Below, piece after piece: positions 10,221 through 22,617 of a stretch of DNA of 64,000 nt. This stretch comes from Cliona cf. orientalis. Taxonomy: Eukaryota; Porifera; Demospongiae; Clionaida; Clionaidae. Numbering within the stretch: position 1 is the first letter of the stretch; the number at the start of each line of letters is the position of its first letter. Position numbers and translations under genes: made by a program. The DNA lies in NCBI GenBank assembly GCA_963930775.1, contig OZ005699.1:5787501-5851500 (forward strand). The letters run 5' to 3'. The notes under the pieces were generated by a model. It saw nothing but the letters and a program-made list of their open reading frames with translations. It was not told the origin of the DNA and searched no databases.

Positions 10221-10800
10221 ATGCTGCATACAATATCGAAGTGGGGCAGGATACAAGACTATAAACATTCTGCTTACGCCGCAGTGTACTCGAATCGGAA
10301 ATCCATGCATACATATAGGATGAGGATGCTCACCAGTGTACTCCACAGTCAATATGGAGCAAGCCCACATAGTACTCACTGGTGGGACTTAGTTACAACA
10401 GGCCTTTATGGAGATGGATGGTGGAAGGAAAACCTACGTACACCTTCACCATTATCCGTACCTTACTACTTTCACCAAATTATTGCCCCAGTACGTCAAA
10501 TTAAAAGTTTGAAAGGAGACAGTCTTAAAAAGGGTTCGAGGAGTGCTAGGGTTTCCCTCAAGCAGCTGAAGCTATTGATGGATCCCCTGTACCTATAATT
10601 AAGCCCAAAGATAACACATCAGGCTGTAAAGGATACGACTCCATAATAATTCAAGCACTTGTAGATTCTATAGACTAATTTTTTGGATGCATATAGGTTG
10701 GCCTGGAAGAGTACTAGAGATCTGTAAATACTGTTGTGTAGAGCTCGAATGGTTGTAGAAAATGTGGTGTTTGGCCATTTAGGAATTGCTTATTGAGCAA
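10221..10800 (+). pseudogene. Fossil PIF/Harbinger transposase
   Basis: The open frame 10221-10598 (125 residues) holds WWDLVTTGLYGDGWWKENLR and later SARVSLKQLKLL, resembling the W...DDDWKENFRM and RVAVTLWRLA stretches at the start of Harbinger nucleases. Just after it, across a stop and frame changes, come KGYDSIIIQALVDSID (near 10627-10675), HIGWPGRV (near 10690-10715) and RMVVENVVFG (near 10747-10776). These match the core (..IIVQALVDH, YVGWPGSVHDAR) and the terminal VVEN.FGRLK motif of Harbinger nucleases. The DDE core is largely deleted, so it is inactive. Confidence 0.6.
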
Positions 10801-11476
10801 ATTGATTGTGATCTAAGCAATATTTTAGATCTTGTGGCATCTTGTATCATAACATTTGCGAAACGTATGAAGAGAACTGTTTAGAATAATGGACCCATGA
10901 AGACGATTATGTTAGCTCATGTATGATGCTTTGAATTATGAGGGAAGCAATAATGAAATGCTATCACCACTTATTAACACCTCATAACTAGTACTTACTA
11001 TGGTCTATTTTATGATTTACACATGTACATGTATTAATGTCACAAATGTCACAGAGTGTTTGTCAATATAATGGGCCAGGAAGGTTGACAACATTCTGTG
11101 TGTGAGGATATTATATGTATTATACAATGTCATGCATTTTAATAGCCGTAAGGCCACCCAGAATTAAATGTAATTAACCCGACCGACTGTAAAATTTAAA
11201 GTATCCAATAGCTGAGTTTACTACAGGCATATAATATAGCTACCGACTTAGACTTTCAATAGGACTGTCTTAAAAATGTATTTTTAAGCTACCACACAGC
11301 ACAAACCTCTAGACTGCTGGAATACTACAAGTTTACATAGAAACACTGGCACTTGTAATTAAAATTCTTTGGTTAAATTATCATTGCCGACCAATTGACC
11401 CTACTATTTCGTGGTCATTTTACTTCAAACAAACAATTAATTTTATTCTGTGTGGCCTAATATGACATTGTAAACA

Positions 11477-11573
11477 TACCGTAATGTCCCGGGTAAGCGC
11501 CCATAGGCGCTCAAACATAACTCCATATTTTGGCTAGCATGGGCACTTACCTGGGATCAAAATTCCATACTTT
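11477..11573. mobile_element. Tiny TIR element (about 95 bp)
   Basis: CCGTAATGTCCCGGGTAAGC followed by GCCCAT at 11479-11504 is answered by ATGGGCACTTACCTGGGA in inverse orientation near 11547-11565. A related single end (ATGGGCACTTACCCAGGACA then CTATGGTA) lies at about 16852-16878. Confidence 0.5.
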
Positions 11574-13533
11574 TGTATAGAAGCTGCTATAGTGGCCTCT
11601 TGATACATTATGAAAAAGTTCTAGAATATAAATTTCCTTATGCTAATTAGATCTTGTGTTTTATTAGGCAGTATGAGTTGGTCACCATTTCACTCGCAGA
11701 GTCACTCATTCTAGAGCTCAGCTTTCTGATACCGGAGAGACGCATAAAGAGGAAGGGACCAAATGTTCTCTGTCCATTTCCATAACACCATGCATGGTGA
11801 GCTACCGTATTTGTTATAATTAAGGCACCTGAAAAAAAATTAATTCCAATCCCTCTCGGCACTTAAATAGAACAATGAAAATTGCACAAGTTTTCAATGT
11901 TGGGGACGAGTGCAAGGCTACATGTGCTGTGCATGTATAATATATAATTAGAGACATTGTCTGGGGCCGTATTAAATTTAGGATGAAGTAGATTTCAAAA
12001 AATGAAAAGTGATGCCTAAATTAAGTTGGTGCCTTAGTTACAGCATACACGGTATCAAGGGCTTATACACCCCCCAACCAAGGGAAAGAGGGATTTGGTG
12101 ACCATGCATACTGTAACAATGAATTGTTTCGGCGACAGGATTTGGTTGTGTTGAATCACATTTGAGATTTGAATTTGTCACTTACTAATGTTTTATTAGC
12201 AGCACGCATGAATATTATGTAGATGGCTCCTCATAGTTTGTGGTTACCGTTGACGTTCTTTGCATTCCGCCATAACTGTAGCTACCAGTATGCATGGTTA
12301 CCAGACCCTCTTTCTCTGGGATTGAAGCATATGGGTAGCAATATTTTATAGTCTAGGGTAGCAATTATTAATTTTGGAAGTACATTTTTTCTGGCTTAAA
12401 TTAAATCACGTTTTGTAACTACTAAATTTTGACATTAATTTTGTATGAGGAAATGGTACAGGCTCAACATAATTATTCTGATGTTCTATTTAGTATAATA
12501 GTGCATAAATAGCTAATGTTAGGGGCTGGGTTTCATCCAGTGGGAGGGGGGGGGGGAAGCTTCCTCTACAAACTCCCTAGCTTTCCCCATCCCCTCCCCC
12601 CAATTAATTAAATTAAGCATCATACATGTAATATCACAATAAATCACCAAATCAAGCCATTAGATTTTTGATCAAAAATTACCCGGAATCATCAGGAGGA
12701 ATTAAAGAAATAATTCTCCTAAAAATATGTCCGAAGGAACTTGGATTATATTGGCGTGCTGAATACGCCCACTCATTTATCGAGCTTCCATCCCAAATGC
12801 TTGTTGCTAGATGAAACCCTGAGCTGAGGGGATATAAAATTTGGGCCAATTTGCAGAAATATCAAGCATTACTCCCCTCAAAAAATAATCACCTCCTGGT
12901 AGTCCCAATATTAGCCTGTCTGAAACATATCCCTTTGAAGCAGATGGATTGCCCACTATCTTATTAACAAGTTCAGTGTAGTCCCAATGTTGTTCCTGCC
13001 AGACACATACACATACTATTGAAGTGGTGGATCTCCACCATCTCTATCAGAGGCACTCTTTAATAATAAGTTCAATAGAGTCCCACTGTTGTGCCTGTTA
13101 GACACTTCTTTGAAGCATGCAGTTGGATCTTATCTCTTGGGAAAGTTTATGTTCCACTGCATGCTGCAGCATGACTATATACTTTGTTCTTTTTCCCAAG
13201 TTTAAGGTGGCCACCATTATCTCTACCATGTATGCAGCTAATGACTGTTTAATACTTTTTGCAATATATATGCCACATTAGATATAATATAGTTATTGTA
13301 GCTTTTTGTATGTGGTATAGAAACACTCATCCAAACCCCCTCCCCCCCCCCCCCCCCCGCCACCCACCCCCACCCCACTTTTGAGCAATAGTTTAGAGGA
13401 TTGTTAGAAATTCTAGTTGTCTACACTCCAACGATAATTGGCTGAAAATAGCTGATTTTAATGCATTTTCAAGCTTCTGGACACAATAGGATGTAATTGT
13501 CATAAAGTCCCTCCACTTTGAAAATGGTGTCTA

Positions 13534-13622
13534 AGCCTAGCCTTGTCCCCAGCCTCCCTGATCTTTTTCAACGCATGCATGTGTTGAAAAAGATTGGGGA
13601 GGCTGCAGCAGACGAGGCTAGT
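13534..13622. repeat. Long imperfect palindrome
   Basis: Arms CCTAGCC...CCAGCCTCCCTGATCTTTTT and its inverse (AAAAAGATTGGGGAGGCTG...GAGGCTAG) flank a centre near ACGCATGCATGTGT at about 13577. The arms are about 40 bp. Probably a foldback MITE; its outer ends resemble those of the element at 16.45 kb. Confidence 0.6.
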
Positions 13623-16445
13623 CTACACCCTTGTTCTACACTGCATACAAACCTCAGGAATTGGTTTAATAGTATTAACACATTTGGACTCCCTAATATC
13701 ATCTAAATTTGATTCAGACTATGATTCAGGCCAATAGGCAGGCCCCACTTTCTGAGTGAAAATTTTATGTGCAACAGTATGCAGAGTGGTACCTTTAAGA
13801 CAGACACATGACTACCCTAAACTATTTAAGTACTAACTCTACATGTAGTCTAACTTAAATGCAGAGGGGGTGCACATGTATAACATACTAAAATTTAATT
13901 AATGTCCTCTGTTTCACTGGTTTAAGTGCAAGCCCTTTCAATTAGTCTGGCTAAGGGCCTATATATATGATTCTCTCCATTCTTGCTGACTGCTGGCTAT
14001 AAAGCCAACATTATAATATACTGGCAAAGAGTCTAACGGTTGACTGTCACAGAATGGCTGCATTTCTTGTACACTGATGGAAATTGCTGACTGGTACCAA
14101 CCTGCAAAGCTACAGCTACTAGCAGAAGCCATGGATACCTCCCTCTCCACTATCTCCTATTAACAACTTCAGTGTAGTACTCAGTGTTGTGCCTATCAGT
14201 TACACATTTAGAAATATGACCAGGGAAACTGGAACAGCTGCTCAACAGATGTGGCACTTTTTTAACACTGTTGCTAGAGCAGAAATGCACCTTGAAAGTA
14301 GGTACTGTTGCCTTAAAATTTGCAGTGGAAATGATTATTTCAATTGATGTTCCAGGCATGACAACACACTGATTGTGCAGACTAGTACTATAGTGGCTAG
14401 CTAGCTATCTGACTGTGTAGACTATAGATCTAAGCCCCATGATTCTAATACTGGCAATATATTTAACAAGCAACCAGTCACTTCATATTCAGTGCTCCAA
14501 TTCTCAGCTATCTGTGCGTGAAGTCTCGTATAGGATACCTTTGAAGTTTTTAGCAGTGAGTTGGAAAGCTCCATGGAGCAACTTCCTACTAGCAACTACA
14601 TTGCAGGCAACAAATTGCCTTATAATCATTGCTATGCTAAAAATTATTTATCATTCCTCATTCCCTGCTGTATTATGTGCCTCTGATTGTGATGGGAGCA
14701 TGCACATGATTATATAATTGTTGTGCTGATGGTCTCACAGACAGAACATTAATGGCTTCTGTACCTGGGGCAAATTTACTTTTAACCACTGTGACAATTC
14801 ATAGGCATCAGATTTACTTCCGGTTTTTCGTTCAATATAAGTTGGAATTGCCTAGCTATTTTTAGTCATAGAGGAAGTGCAGGATAGTAGTAGCTGCTAG
14901 TACCTAGCTAGCTAATAACTGATCAAGCTTGCAAAGAATTTTGGCCAGCTCAGCTGCTTAACAATGAGTGACAGCCAAGCTCCAGCTGAAGAGGCAGAAA
15001 CTTCGGCTAGTCAGCTTCAAAAAGATGAAATACTACAGGATAAAGACAAGGTATGTACAAGTCATGTATACTTGTTTGCATGCACATTACTGCTGCAAAC
15101 AGTGACAGCTTCCCTCTTCTGCTGTAAATTTCCAGAGCACATTCTTTGTTGAGTGGGATCCTCCAAGAATTGGAGTAGTCAGTAAGGACGGGAAGAAAAG
15201 CAACAGCAAGGGAGATTTTGCAATAGAATTAAGTATGCTAGTGGAGGCTGGATCTCAGACAGGCTATCTGGCCTCAGTAAAGCGTGCAATTGATGGTGAG
15301 AAACGATAAGGGAAAATAAACTTGTCTGTACAGTGTAGATTTATAATATATTTTATGATTGTAGGTGTTGCTTCTTCACAGTTGATTCGATCAGTTATAA
15401 GTACAGGTTCATGGCACAACTGAATAATTCATTTGGGAGCGGAGGCATGTCCCTGGCATTGAGTGAGGCTCAGTTTTCCCTTTTTTTCCAGTTTCTGAAG
15501 AAGAATGTAGCCAATCTTTCAATTGTGAAAGCAACAACTCATGTTGGTGAACAAAGTGATGGGATTTGGGTGCTCAACAAAAGTACACAGATTGATGGAG
15601 ATGGAGAACTGATCACACAGGAGAATCAAACTTACGTTTGGCTCGAGGAAGCATTTATTGATAAGTATGCAAACCTTTCCCTCAGCCACATGGTCCCAAA
15701 GGTCATCATTCCCCTTACCAGCAACATTTTGAGCAGGTATGAAGCCTGTTGTGATGTTTTAAGACTAGTGTTAATTCACCTTAATATGCTTGAATGTAGG
15801 CTAATTGAACAGATGGAGATCATCATGCAGCACAACTTTTTACCATTTCTGTTAATGCTGGGTGGAATGATAGTTGGTTTCCACTACTTTTCTCTCCAGT
15901 CTGGTGTCTGTCCTATAATGGTAGCTAAGGGTGACTCTGAGACAGGAAAATCTACCATGATGAAGCTTCTCATGAGCATGATTGGTAAGTGTATAGGATA
16001 ATGTGTTAGCTAGCAACATGTATAGACTTGTATCCAGGCTATTGTGAGTCTAATTATACCATCTCCGAGTAGCTAACACAAGTGAGCTAAAATGCAAAAT
16101 TTAAGGGCAAATTTCAATAACTCAGATTTGACAAGTGATGCCGTTTATGAGCAGTTTACGAATGCTTTTGTCCTGGAAAGATCTTCTGCTAGCACACTAC
16201 CTTTTGGTATTGACGATCCAGCATCAAGCCCAAGTAAAGGTCGAGACCTGAATGAGATCATTGTGGAGCTGTTTAACAAAGGAAAATCTGTATCCCTTCG
16301 ACGTGAAAATTCACCAAAATCCATCCCAGTAGTGGCTACCAATTATAAATTGAAGGCAGAAGAAAGGTAAATCATTTGCTTGGCAAATTGTAAATCTTAT
16401 CTATTCATGTTGTAATACAGTTAAAATTAATCAGAGTGGTTAATA

Positions 16446-16810
16446 GTCTCGTCCCCAGACCACACCCTGGAAGAGGAAAATGGGTATGGTGAAGTTTGGC
16501 TAATCCTTGGTCTCGCTCTAATAGCACACACCAACAAGGCCATACAAAGCTTGATTCTGATTGATTACTATGGCTACGTTTGCATATGATTGCAACCAGC
16601 GATAAAGCAAGTCTTGAACCTGATTGGTCAGCGAAATTGAATAGCTTATATAGCTATACGGCGATGTTACATTCCTAAGGTAAGCTTATCATGTGACTGA
16701 GCAGAGCTACGATCTCATTGGTACGTGGAATTCCTCAGCGCAGGCCCAAGGATTCTGCCCAAGTTCACCAGACCTTTTCCTCCTTGGAGGTGGGATCTGG
16801 GAACGAGATT
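16446..16810. mobile_element. TIR element in intron 5, Harbinger-like ends
   Basis: TCTCGTCCCCAGACCACACC... at 16447 faces ...GGTGGGATCTGGGAACGAGA ending near 16808. This gives imperfect inverted repeats of about 33 bp that also share the inner GGAAGAGGAAAA / TTTTCCTCCTTGG pair. There is no coding capacity. The target duplication could not be fixed with certainty. Confidence 0.7.
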
Positions 16811-19005
16811 AGGGATTTAAAGATTAACTTAAATAGTATGTTAAGCGCAAATGGGCACTTACCCAGGACACTATGGTAATTTGCAATATATGTATTAAGG
16901 CCACGCAGAATAAATTGTTGGTTTGATGACCACAACTTGAAGGGTCCTAGGATGACAGTTTAACCAAAAATTTTTCATTGCAAGCGTCAGTATTTCCATG
17001 TAAACTTGTACAGTCAGTCGGGTTAGCCCAAACAAACACTTAATTCTGAGTGGCCTAATTTGCACTAATAATTATCTTTATTATGTCCCAATTGGCACCC
17101 CAGATAATTACATAAATATCCATCTGGTTAAAAATAATGTGTAATCATGCATGCATGCATACATACTAGTTGATTATGATGTATACAAAATTATAATACA
17201 AGCAGGGGATTGCTTTGCTTGCCCCCTGCTGTACGAAGTAGGGGATGTTTATTTACTCAATTAGTCTCAAGTGAATGCTGTACCTGCTAAAGGTATGGCC
17301 ACAGGTTTGCAATTGACCAGAGTGCTAGTTCAATTAAGTAAGCGGCTGATACCGTCCTTTACCTGAAACACTCTACTGCATTTATGGTGTCCTGTTTGAG
17401 CACATGGCTAGATAAATTAACTGTCCAACTAGTCGTTAGTTTGCTCGTAGCTACCCTCGCAAGACTTGAGAACACGAGAAGTCAAAGTCAGAATCTTGTC
17501 CACTCCGGACAATGTCTTCTCACTAATTGAGCTGCTTGCCTAACTTCAGGCCGCTGAATGTAAGTCCCCATTTGTTGCTTAGTTTGTACAGTCCACGCAT
17601 CTAAGAAGCTAATGTTCGTGTCTGTACCTAGTGCCCAGATTGGTGCTCACAGAGATCGCCTGGTTCTAGCTTCTAATGCTTGAGGGCCAGTGATATAGCC
17701 TCTTGTGTCACAGGGTCAAATCACTATCTTATAATATAATGACTATCTTTATTGCACTTCTATTATAATATTTAGGGTGATGTCCCGAGTCTGTGTCGTG
17801 CCATTCAGCATGCCTTCCATTGCTGCTACTACGGATGAACAACTAGATGTTTTTGAACAAGTGGATGACATGATAGATCAAAGTACTCCCTCTCAGGCTT
17901 TAGGGTGGATAATTCAGCAAAAAAATCTTCTCCATGATAAGCATCAACTCCGAGGCATGAAGAAACAACTGAGGGGGGCATTTCAGGGTCGCTCACAGAT
18001 GAACTGGGCCCTAGTGGCACTAACAACAACAAAGGTTTGTAATAAATAAAACAATATTATTCCTATAAATTTGTGCCAATTACCATTACTATCATTAATT
18101 TATTTTACAGCTGTTGGAAGAGGCTTGCCGTCCTGATTTGGTTGATGACGTTTTTGATTTTATGATTAGTCTTGGCACCCCTTCAAATGCAACAGCCAGT
18201 AATGAATATGCTGATGTGATTTGGCAGACTGTGAAAGACATCCTTGTTCTAGTGGAAGATATGCCGCTGCATGAGGTTTGTATACATTATCAGGAATATA
18301 ATATTGTTTTTGAAAGCAGTTTTATGGGAAATTGTGATTATAATATAACATATGTGGCCATGAGTATATATGCCTAGTCAGACAAAAGTTAGGAAATCCA
18401 CCCCCACCACCCCCCCCCCCCCCCCCCCAAAAAAAAAACACTCCACTTGGAAGCTGTGGTACACCACTAAGGCCTTATATACTGCAGCAAACATTGTTAA
18501 TGATATTCACAGCTAATCTGAGTTTATAGCTGTACACCCACTTGAGTGGTTACCTCTGTTGCATTCCAGCACCAGTATATAGCCAGTGTAGTGTTGTAGC
18601 CATAGCTGCCATGTTGCCCATGTGAGTTCTTCATAGCTACAATCATTCCCGTACTTCCAAAAAATTCTGTACCACTATTAATACTTGCATAATGTCATGT
18701 GCATATCTATGCTAATTTATTTCTATAGATTTCACAATTCATGAGGACTGATGTGAGAGTAGGAGGGAACATGGTGCTGGCTGCTGTCCTAAGTGATATA
18801 TCAGATGCTTTGACATATCCCATCACAACCATCAGAAAAGCTATCACTACTGAAAATCGGGGTGAAGTGTTCATTGTTAAAGATTTTTTGAAGCCTGGTG
18901 AAAGCAGCACTGTCATAACACGAAGTAAAACCGGCAGGAGGAGAAAGTGTGATGCTATATACCTGAATGAAGTGGATGATGATCAGCGTCGGCAGTTGCT
19001 AGCCG

Positions 19006-20995
19006 GTTAGTTCATTAAAATACCATAGAATCCCACTATTACGCCCCTCCCTTGCTGCATGCTAGCATTGGGCAAACTGGGAAGAGGGTTTATTTGCGGG
19101 ATCCTAACATTCCCACACGATTACCAATACCAACCTAAATACCATGTGTGTGCGTGATATCTGCACTTTCTCTGGCTGTTTGACGGACAAAACTTGAGAA
19201 ATAGGGCATTCTATGACACAAATAACTAGTAATGTTCTGTTTTGTAGGCTTAGGAGGGGCAAACTAAATTCATAGTTTATTATCGACTTTCGAATTTGCA
19301 TGCAGGGTGAGCTATCATTATTTGGGCTGAGCTCCGAATACACGAGAGACAAGAAGCAGTTTTATATGTATATATATGTGTTTATGGGGTGATCATTTGA
19401 GTGAGGAGAGAGATTTTAAATTTTTGTATACGTAAGGTATTGGTCGTCATGACGACTTGGGCACCTATAGAGTGTAGGCATGAAATTGGAAAGGTTAGTG
19501 CTGGACCACTCTATCAAGGCTCAGGTTCACATTAACAGTCTACCCGTTGACGCCCGGAAGTCCATATACTTCCATAGTAAACGGTGAAATGTATTGTACG
19601 TATGGGGGTTAATGATATGCGTGACCTTTGAGCACATGGATTTTGTACAGTGCTATGTGTAGAAGTGTAACTTGCTAGAAACACGAGCGCTTGCCTTAAC
19701 TAAGTATAGACTAGTCAGTGTAACTCTTCTACTTACGTTTGATACCTGAATCAAGACAAGAAAAAACCGGAGTCACCGAACAAAACGGTAAGAAAGATAA
19801 GACCTCATATGTCTACCAGCACTTTCCAAAGTGGATCATTTCAGTAGTGGGCATCTGAGCGCTCCAAAGTCACTCCTGTACATCAGGTTAGTACCAGAAG
19901 ACTACACTGGATGATTCATAGTGTTACAGTACTCCGATTTGTACACTTTCTTTGAGCATGAAGTACAGAAAAAATTTAGCAATTCTAACAACCCTAACTT
20001 TAGAACTAAACTAGCTAAAATAACAGGACAAGGACTAAACTGAACTTCAACTTCTCTACTAACAATATCCTGAGCGAGAAAAGCTAGTACTAAACAGATC
20101 TTTGGTAGTGGTCCATCTTGACCGCTGACTTTGATAGATTTGGTGTCTGAATCAGAATTTGCAAGTGGATCAAATCAGTAATAAATATCCCAGAACTCCA
20201 GGACTTGCTGTACACAATCCATACCATTATGACACTGTGCTGGCTGAGTGTGGAACTGAGACATCCACCTGTGATGGAGATTCAAGCTTGCAAAATGTGA
20301 AAAAAGTTCATTCTGTGAACAATCAGCTAAGTCCTTCGCGGCGCGCGTTCTAGACTACTGTAGTATCCGTATGTAGTATACAGAAACTGATCACGTGTGT
20401 GCATATTTGTGGTCTGCTACATATAGTATGGTCAGGTGAGGCCTCACAGAAGCCCATATATGGTCATGTGCAGCTGTGCATGCCATAGTATGAATATCAT
20501 TTCCGATTTTCCAAGCAAACCGGCGTCTTAGGGTAGACTGTAACATCACTTATAGATACGCTTCACTTTAATAACATGAAGGGGGGGAATCCCAGTGCAC
20601 CCCCCCCCCCCCCCCCTCTGTATGCAACCCTGACATTGTGGACAACAAAGTACAGGTGATCAACATCATTGGACTGCTAACAATATTATTATGATACATT
20701 CACTCTCATGGTAGCTTCACGGACCTAGCTATGCTATTGCGAGTCAACTGACCAATATACTGTTGTAGTTTACTAGGTACTGGTCCCATGTATTTGTGAA
20801 ATCTTATAACTTTCACAAAGGCTCACTCCGCATGGATTTTTTTTGTAGTCGCAATCACCCCCTTCAACTACAGCACTGCATGCATGGTGCCATATATTTT
20901 TTGTATACTATCTGAAATCTGAAATTGTTTGAGGAAATCTGAAAATCAATGCAGGCAGTGACGATAAGCTACGAATTCAGCTTGCCTGGCCTTAT
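19006..20995 (+). other. Intron 8 of the P-loop gene, no separate gene seen
   Basis: The interval contains a C-run at 20600-20616 and otherwise unremarkable AT-rich sequence. The intron as a whole runs from 19006 to 21569, and a 345-bp TIR element is inserted at 21001. Confidence 0.45.
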
Positions 20996-21000
20996 AGACT

Positions 21001-21345
21001 CAGTGGCGTATCTAGCATGGAGCTCAGGGTGCTGGAGCACCCCCCTCAGCTCTGGCACACTGACAGCCAGCTCAGTACCTCAGTGACAAATATTGTCAAT
21101 GGTAATCGATAACTGGTAGCTTCTACCAACAATAAACTTACTGGTCTCTAAAATTCGCTCCTTAAACGGCGTTTTCTCATCGCCACTAGGCCTAAAACAG
21201 CCTTCTTTGTCTGCCAGCTGTCTTCAAGAACGCGTAAATGAGGGGGCGCGGTCAACGTTTGGGGGCGTGGCTAAAATTTTTGCGCGCGCGCTTCGCGCGC
21301 GACTGACCTAGCACCTCCCTCCTTCAAATCCTGGATACGCCACTG
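21001..21345 (+). mobile_element. 345-bp TIR element, family 1 copy A, 5-bp target duplication
   Basis: Ends CAGTGGCGTATC and GATACGCCACTG. Flanked by AGACT at 20996-21000 and 21346-21350. An almost identical copy in opposite orientation lies at 25066-25410. CAGTGGCG ends are usual for hAT-like elements, but the 5-bp duplication is shorter than the common 8 bp. The interior includes a GCGCGCGC...TTCGCGCGCG hairpin next to AAAATTTTTGCG. Sits in intron 8 of the P-loop gene. Confidence 0.85.
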
Positions 21346-21829
21346 AGACTCTATTACATTTTGCAGTCACAGAAGGGGCAGGAGCTCATATTATGTCAAA
21401 CAAATTATTACCTCTGTGGGAACTTGAGTCAAAGTGCTGTGAGGGGTGGGGGGAGTGTAACTATGGGATTCTACAAAAAATAAATGCAGCCCAAATTATG
21501 ATATAAATTTTAATGTGTAGATGCTAAGTCAAAATTACCTTCTTAATGCTATCTCATTTTATTTTACAGTTACACAGTCCGGAGGCAGTACTCATATCAC
21601 TATGCAGCCTAATCCATCTACTAGTGGGTGCCCTCCCAATCATCCACTCAGGGCTTCAGATCTCTCCCCAAGAGGCAGCACTCCTGAACAGCCTATTCAC
21701 CCTTCAGACTCATCCACAAGTGGAACTCAGCTGGTCCTACCTCCTGGCTCCCCTCACAGTCCAGAGCAAGTCATCCCTGCACCCCCCTCAGACTCGTCCT
21801 TAAGTCCTGGAACTCAGCTGGTCCTACCT

Positions 21830-22617
21830 CATAGGCGGCGGAACCGGGGGGGCAGGGGGGGCAGTTGCCCCCCCACTTTCAGAGAAGGGGGGGCATTGCC
21901 CCCCCAAAATCCAGGGCCTAATGAGGTCACAAATCAGCCAGACTTATCTCTTTTCATGATAGATACACCAAGATATTGGGCTCTTCCATTTAATAAGCAT
22001 ACACCCCCTATGGATGACTGTTAACGAATGTCCAGGGGGGTATTTTGAGGCTTGTCCAGGGGGGTAAAACACTGATTTTAATGAAGGGAAGGGGGGTATT
22101 TTGGTCAAATTTAATTATGTCTAGGGGTGAAACGATCACTAATTGTGGTGTCCAGGGGGGCACTTCGCTCCTTTAGGTGATTTCCCTTCCATAAATTAAT
22201 GCATTAATTTGTGTCCAGGGGGAACAAAACTTGATTTGATTAATAATCCAGGGGGAGTAGTAATGTTCTTAATTATGTCTTGGGGGAACAGTGACCTAAT
22301 TAACGACCGTCTAGGGGGGATGGTTGCTACTTAATTATGTCCAGGGGTTAAATTTTCCTCACTAGTCATCCATAGGGGGTGTATGGCCATTAAATGGAAT
22401 AGCCCATTGTCAAAAGCTGCCTAGAATAGCCTCAAAAGTCAATCATTGTGCCAATTTTCCATCGTTTCTTTCTTCTACACAGCAATAGCACCATCACAAT
22501 CCACGAGTGACCTTTAAACTTCAATTAAGTGGGCGTGGTCCAAAAATTTCGCGCGCGCTTCGCGCGCAATGAATGGTTATCTGCCCCCCCAAATAGAGCT
22601 TCCTTCCGCCGCCTATG
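21830..22617 (+). mobile_element. 788-bp TIR element, family 2 copy A, inserted in a coding exon
   Basis: Ends CATAGGCGGCGGAA and TTCCGCCGCCTATG, with TACCT duplicated at 21825-21829 and 22618-22622. The insertion splits the proline-rich exon. The frames on either side differ by exactly the shift that insert plus duplication would cause, so the exon was open before insertion. A second, nested element occupies its middle. A shorter relative starts at 43591. Confidence 0.85.
21977..22406. mobile_element. Nested TIR element inside the 788-bp element
   Basis: TGGGCTCTTCCATTTAATAA... with CACCCCCTATGGATGACT is answered by AGTCATCCATAGGGGGTG...TTAAATGGAATAGCCCA, giving imperfect arms of about 45 bp. 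Between them are many degenerate TCCAGGGGG units. The related copy at 43.7 kb lacks this block at the matching place (CAAGATACCAGCAAAAGC), which supports nesting. Confidence 0.75.

Larger units (their letters stand above)
10801..14963. other. No gene seen; several small inverted-repeat elements
   Basis: Open frames are short and non-descript. Besides the two TIR structures listed separately, the stretch holds a G-rich run near 12543 and a C-rich run at 13342-13358. The last few hundred bases before 14964 are the likely promoter of the P-loop gene, but no clear core element stands out. Confidence 0.4.

Noticed and set aside
11479-16878. One 5.4-kb transposon bounded by CCGTAATGTCCC and its inverse near 16.87 kb
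   Set aside because: The left end already has its own inverse partner within 95 bp; the right one is more likely a separate remnant.
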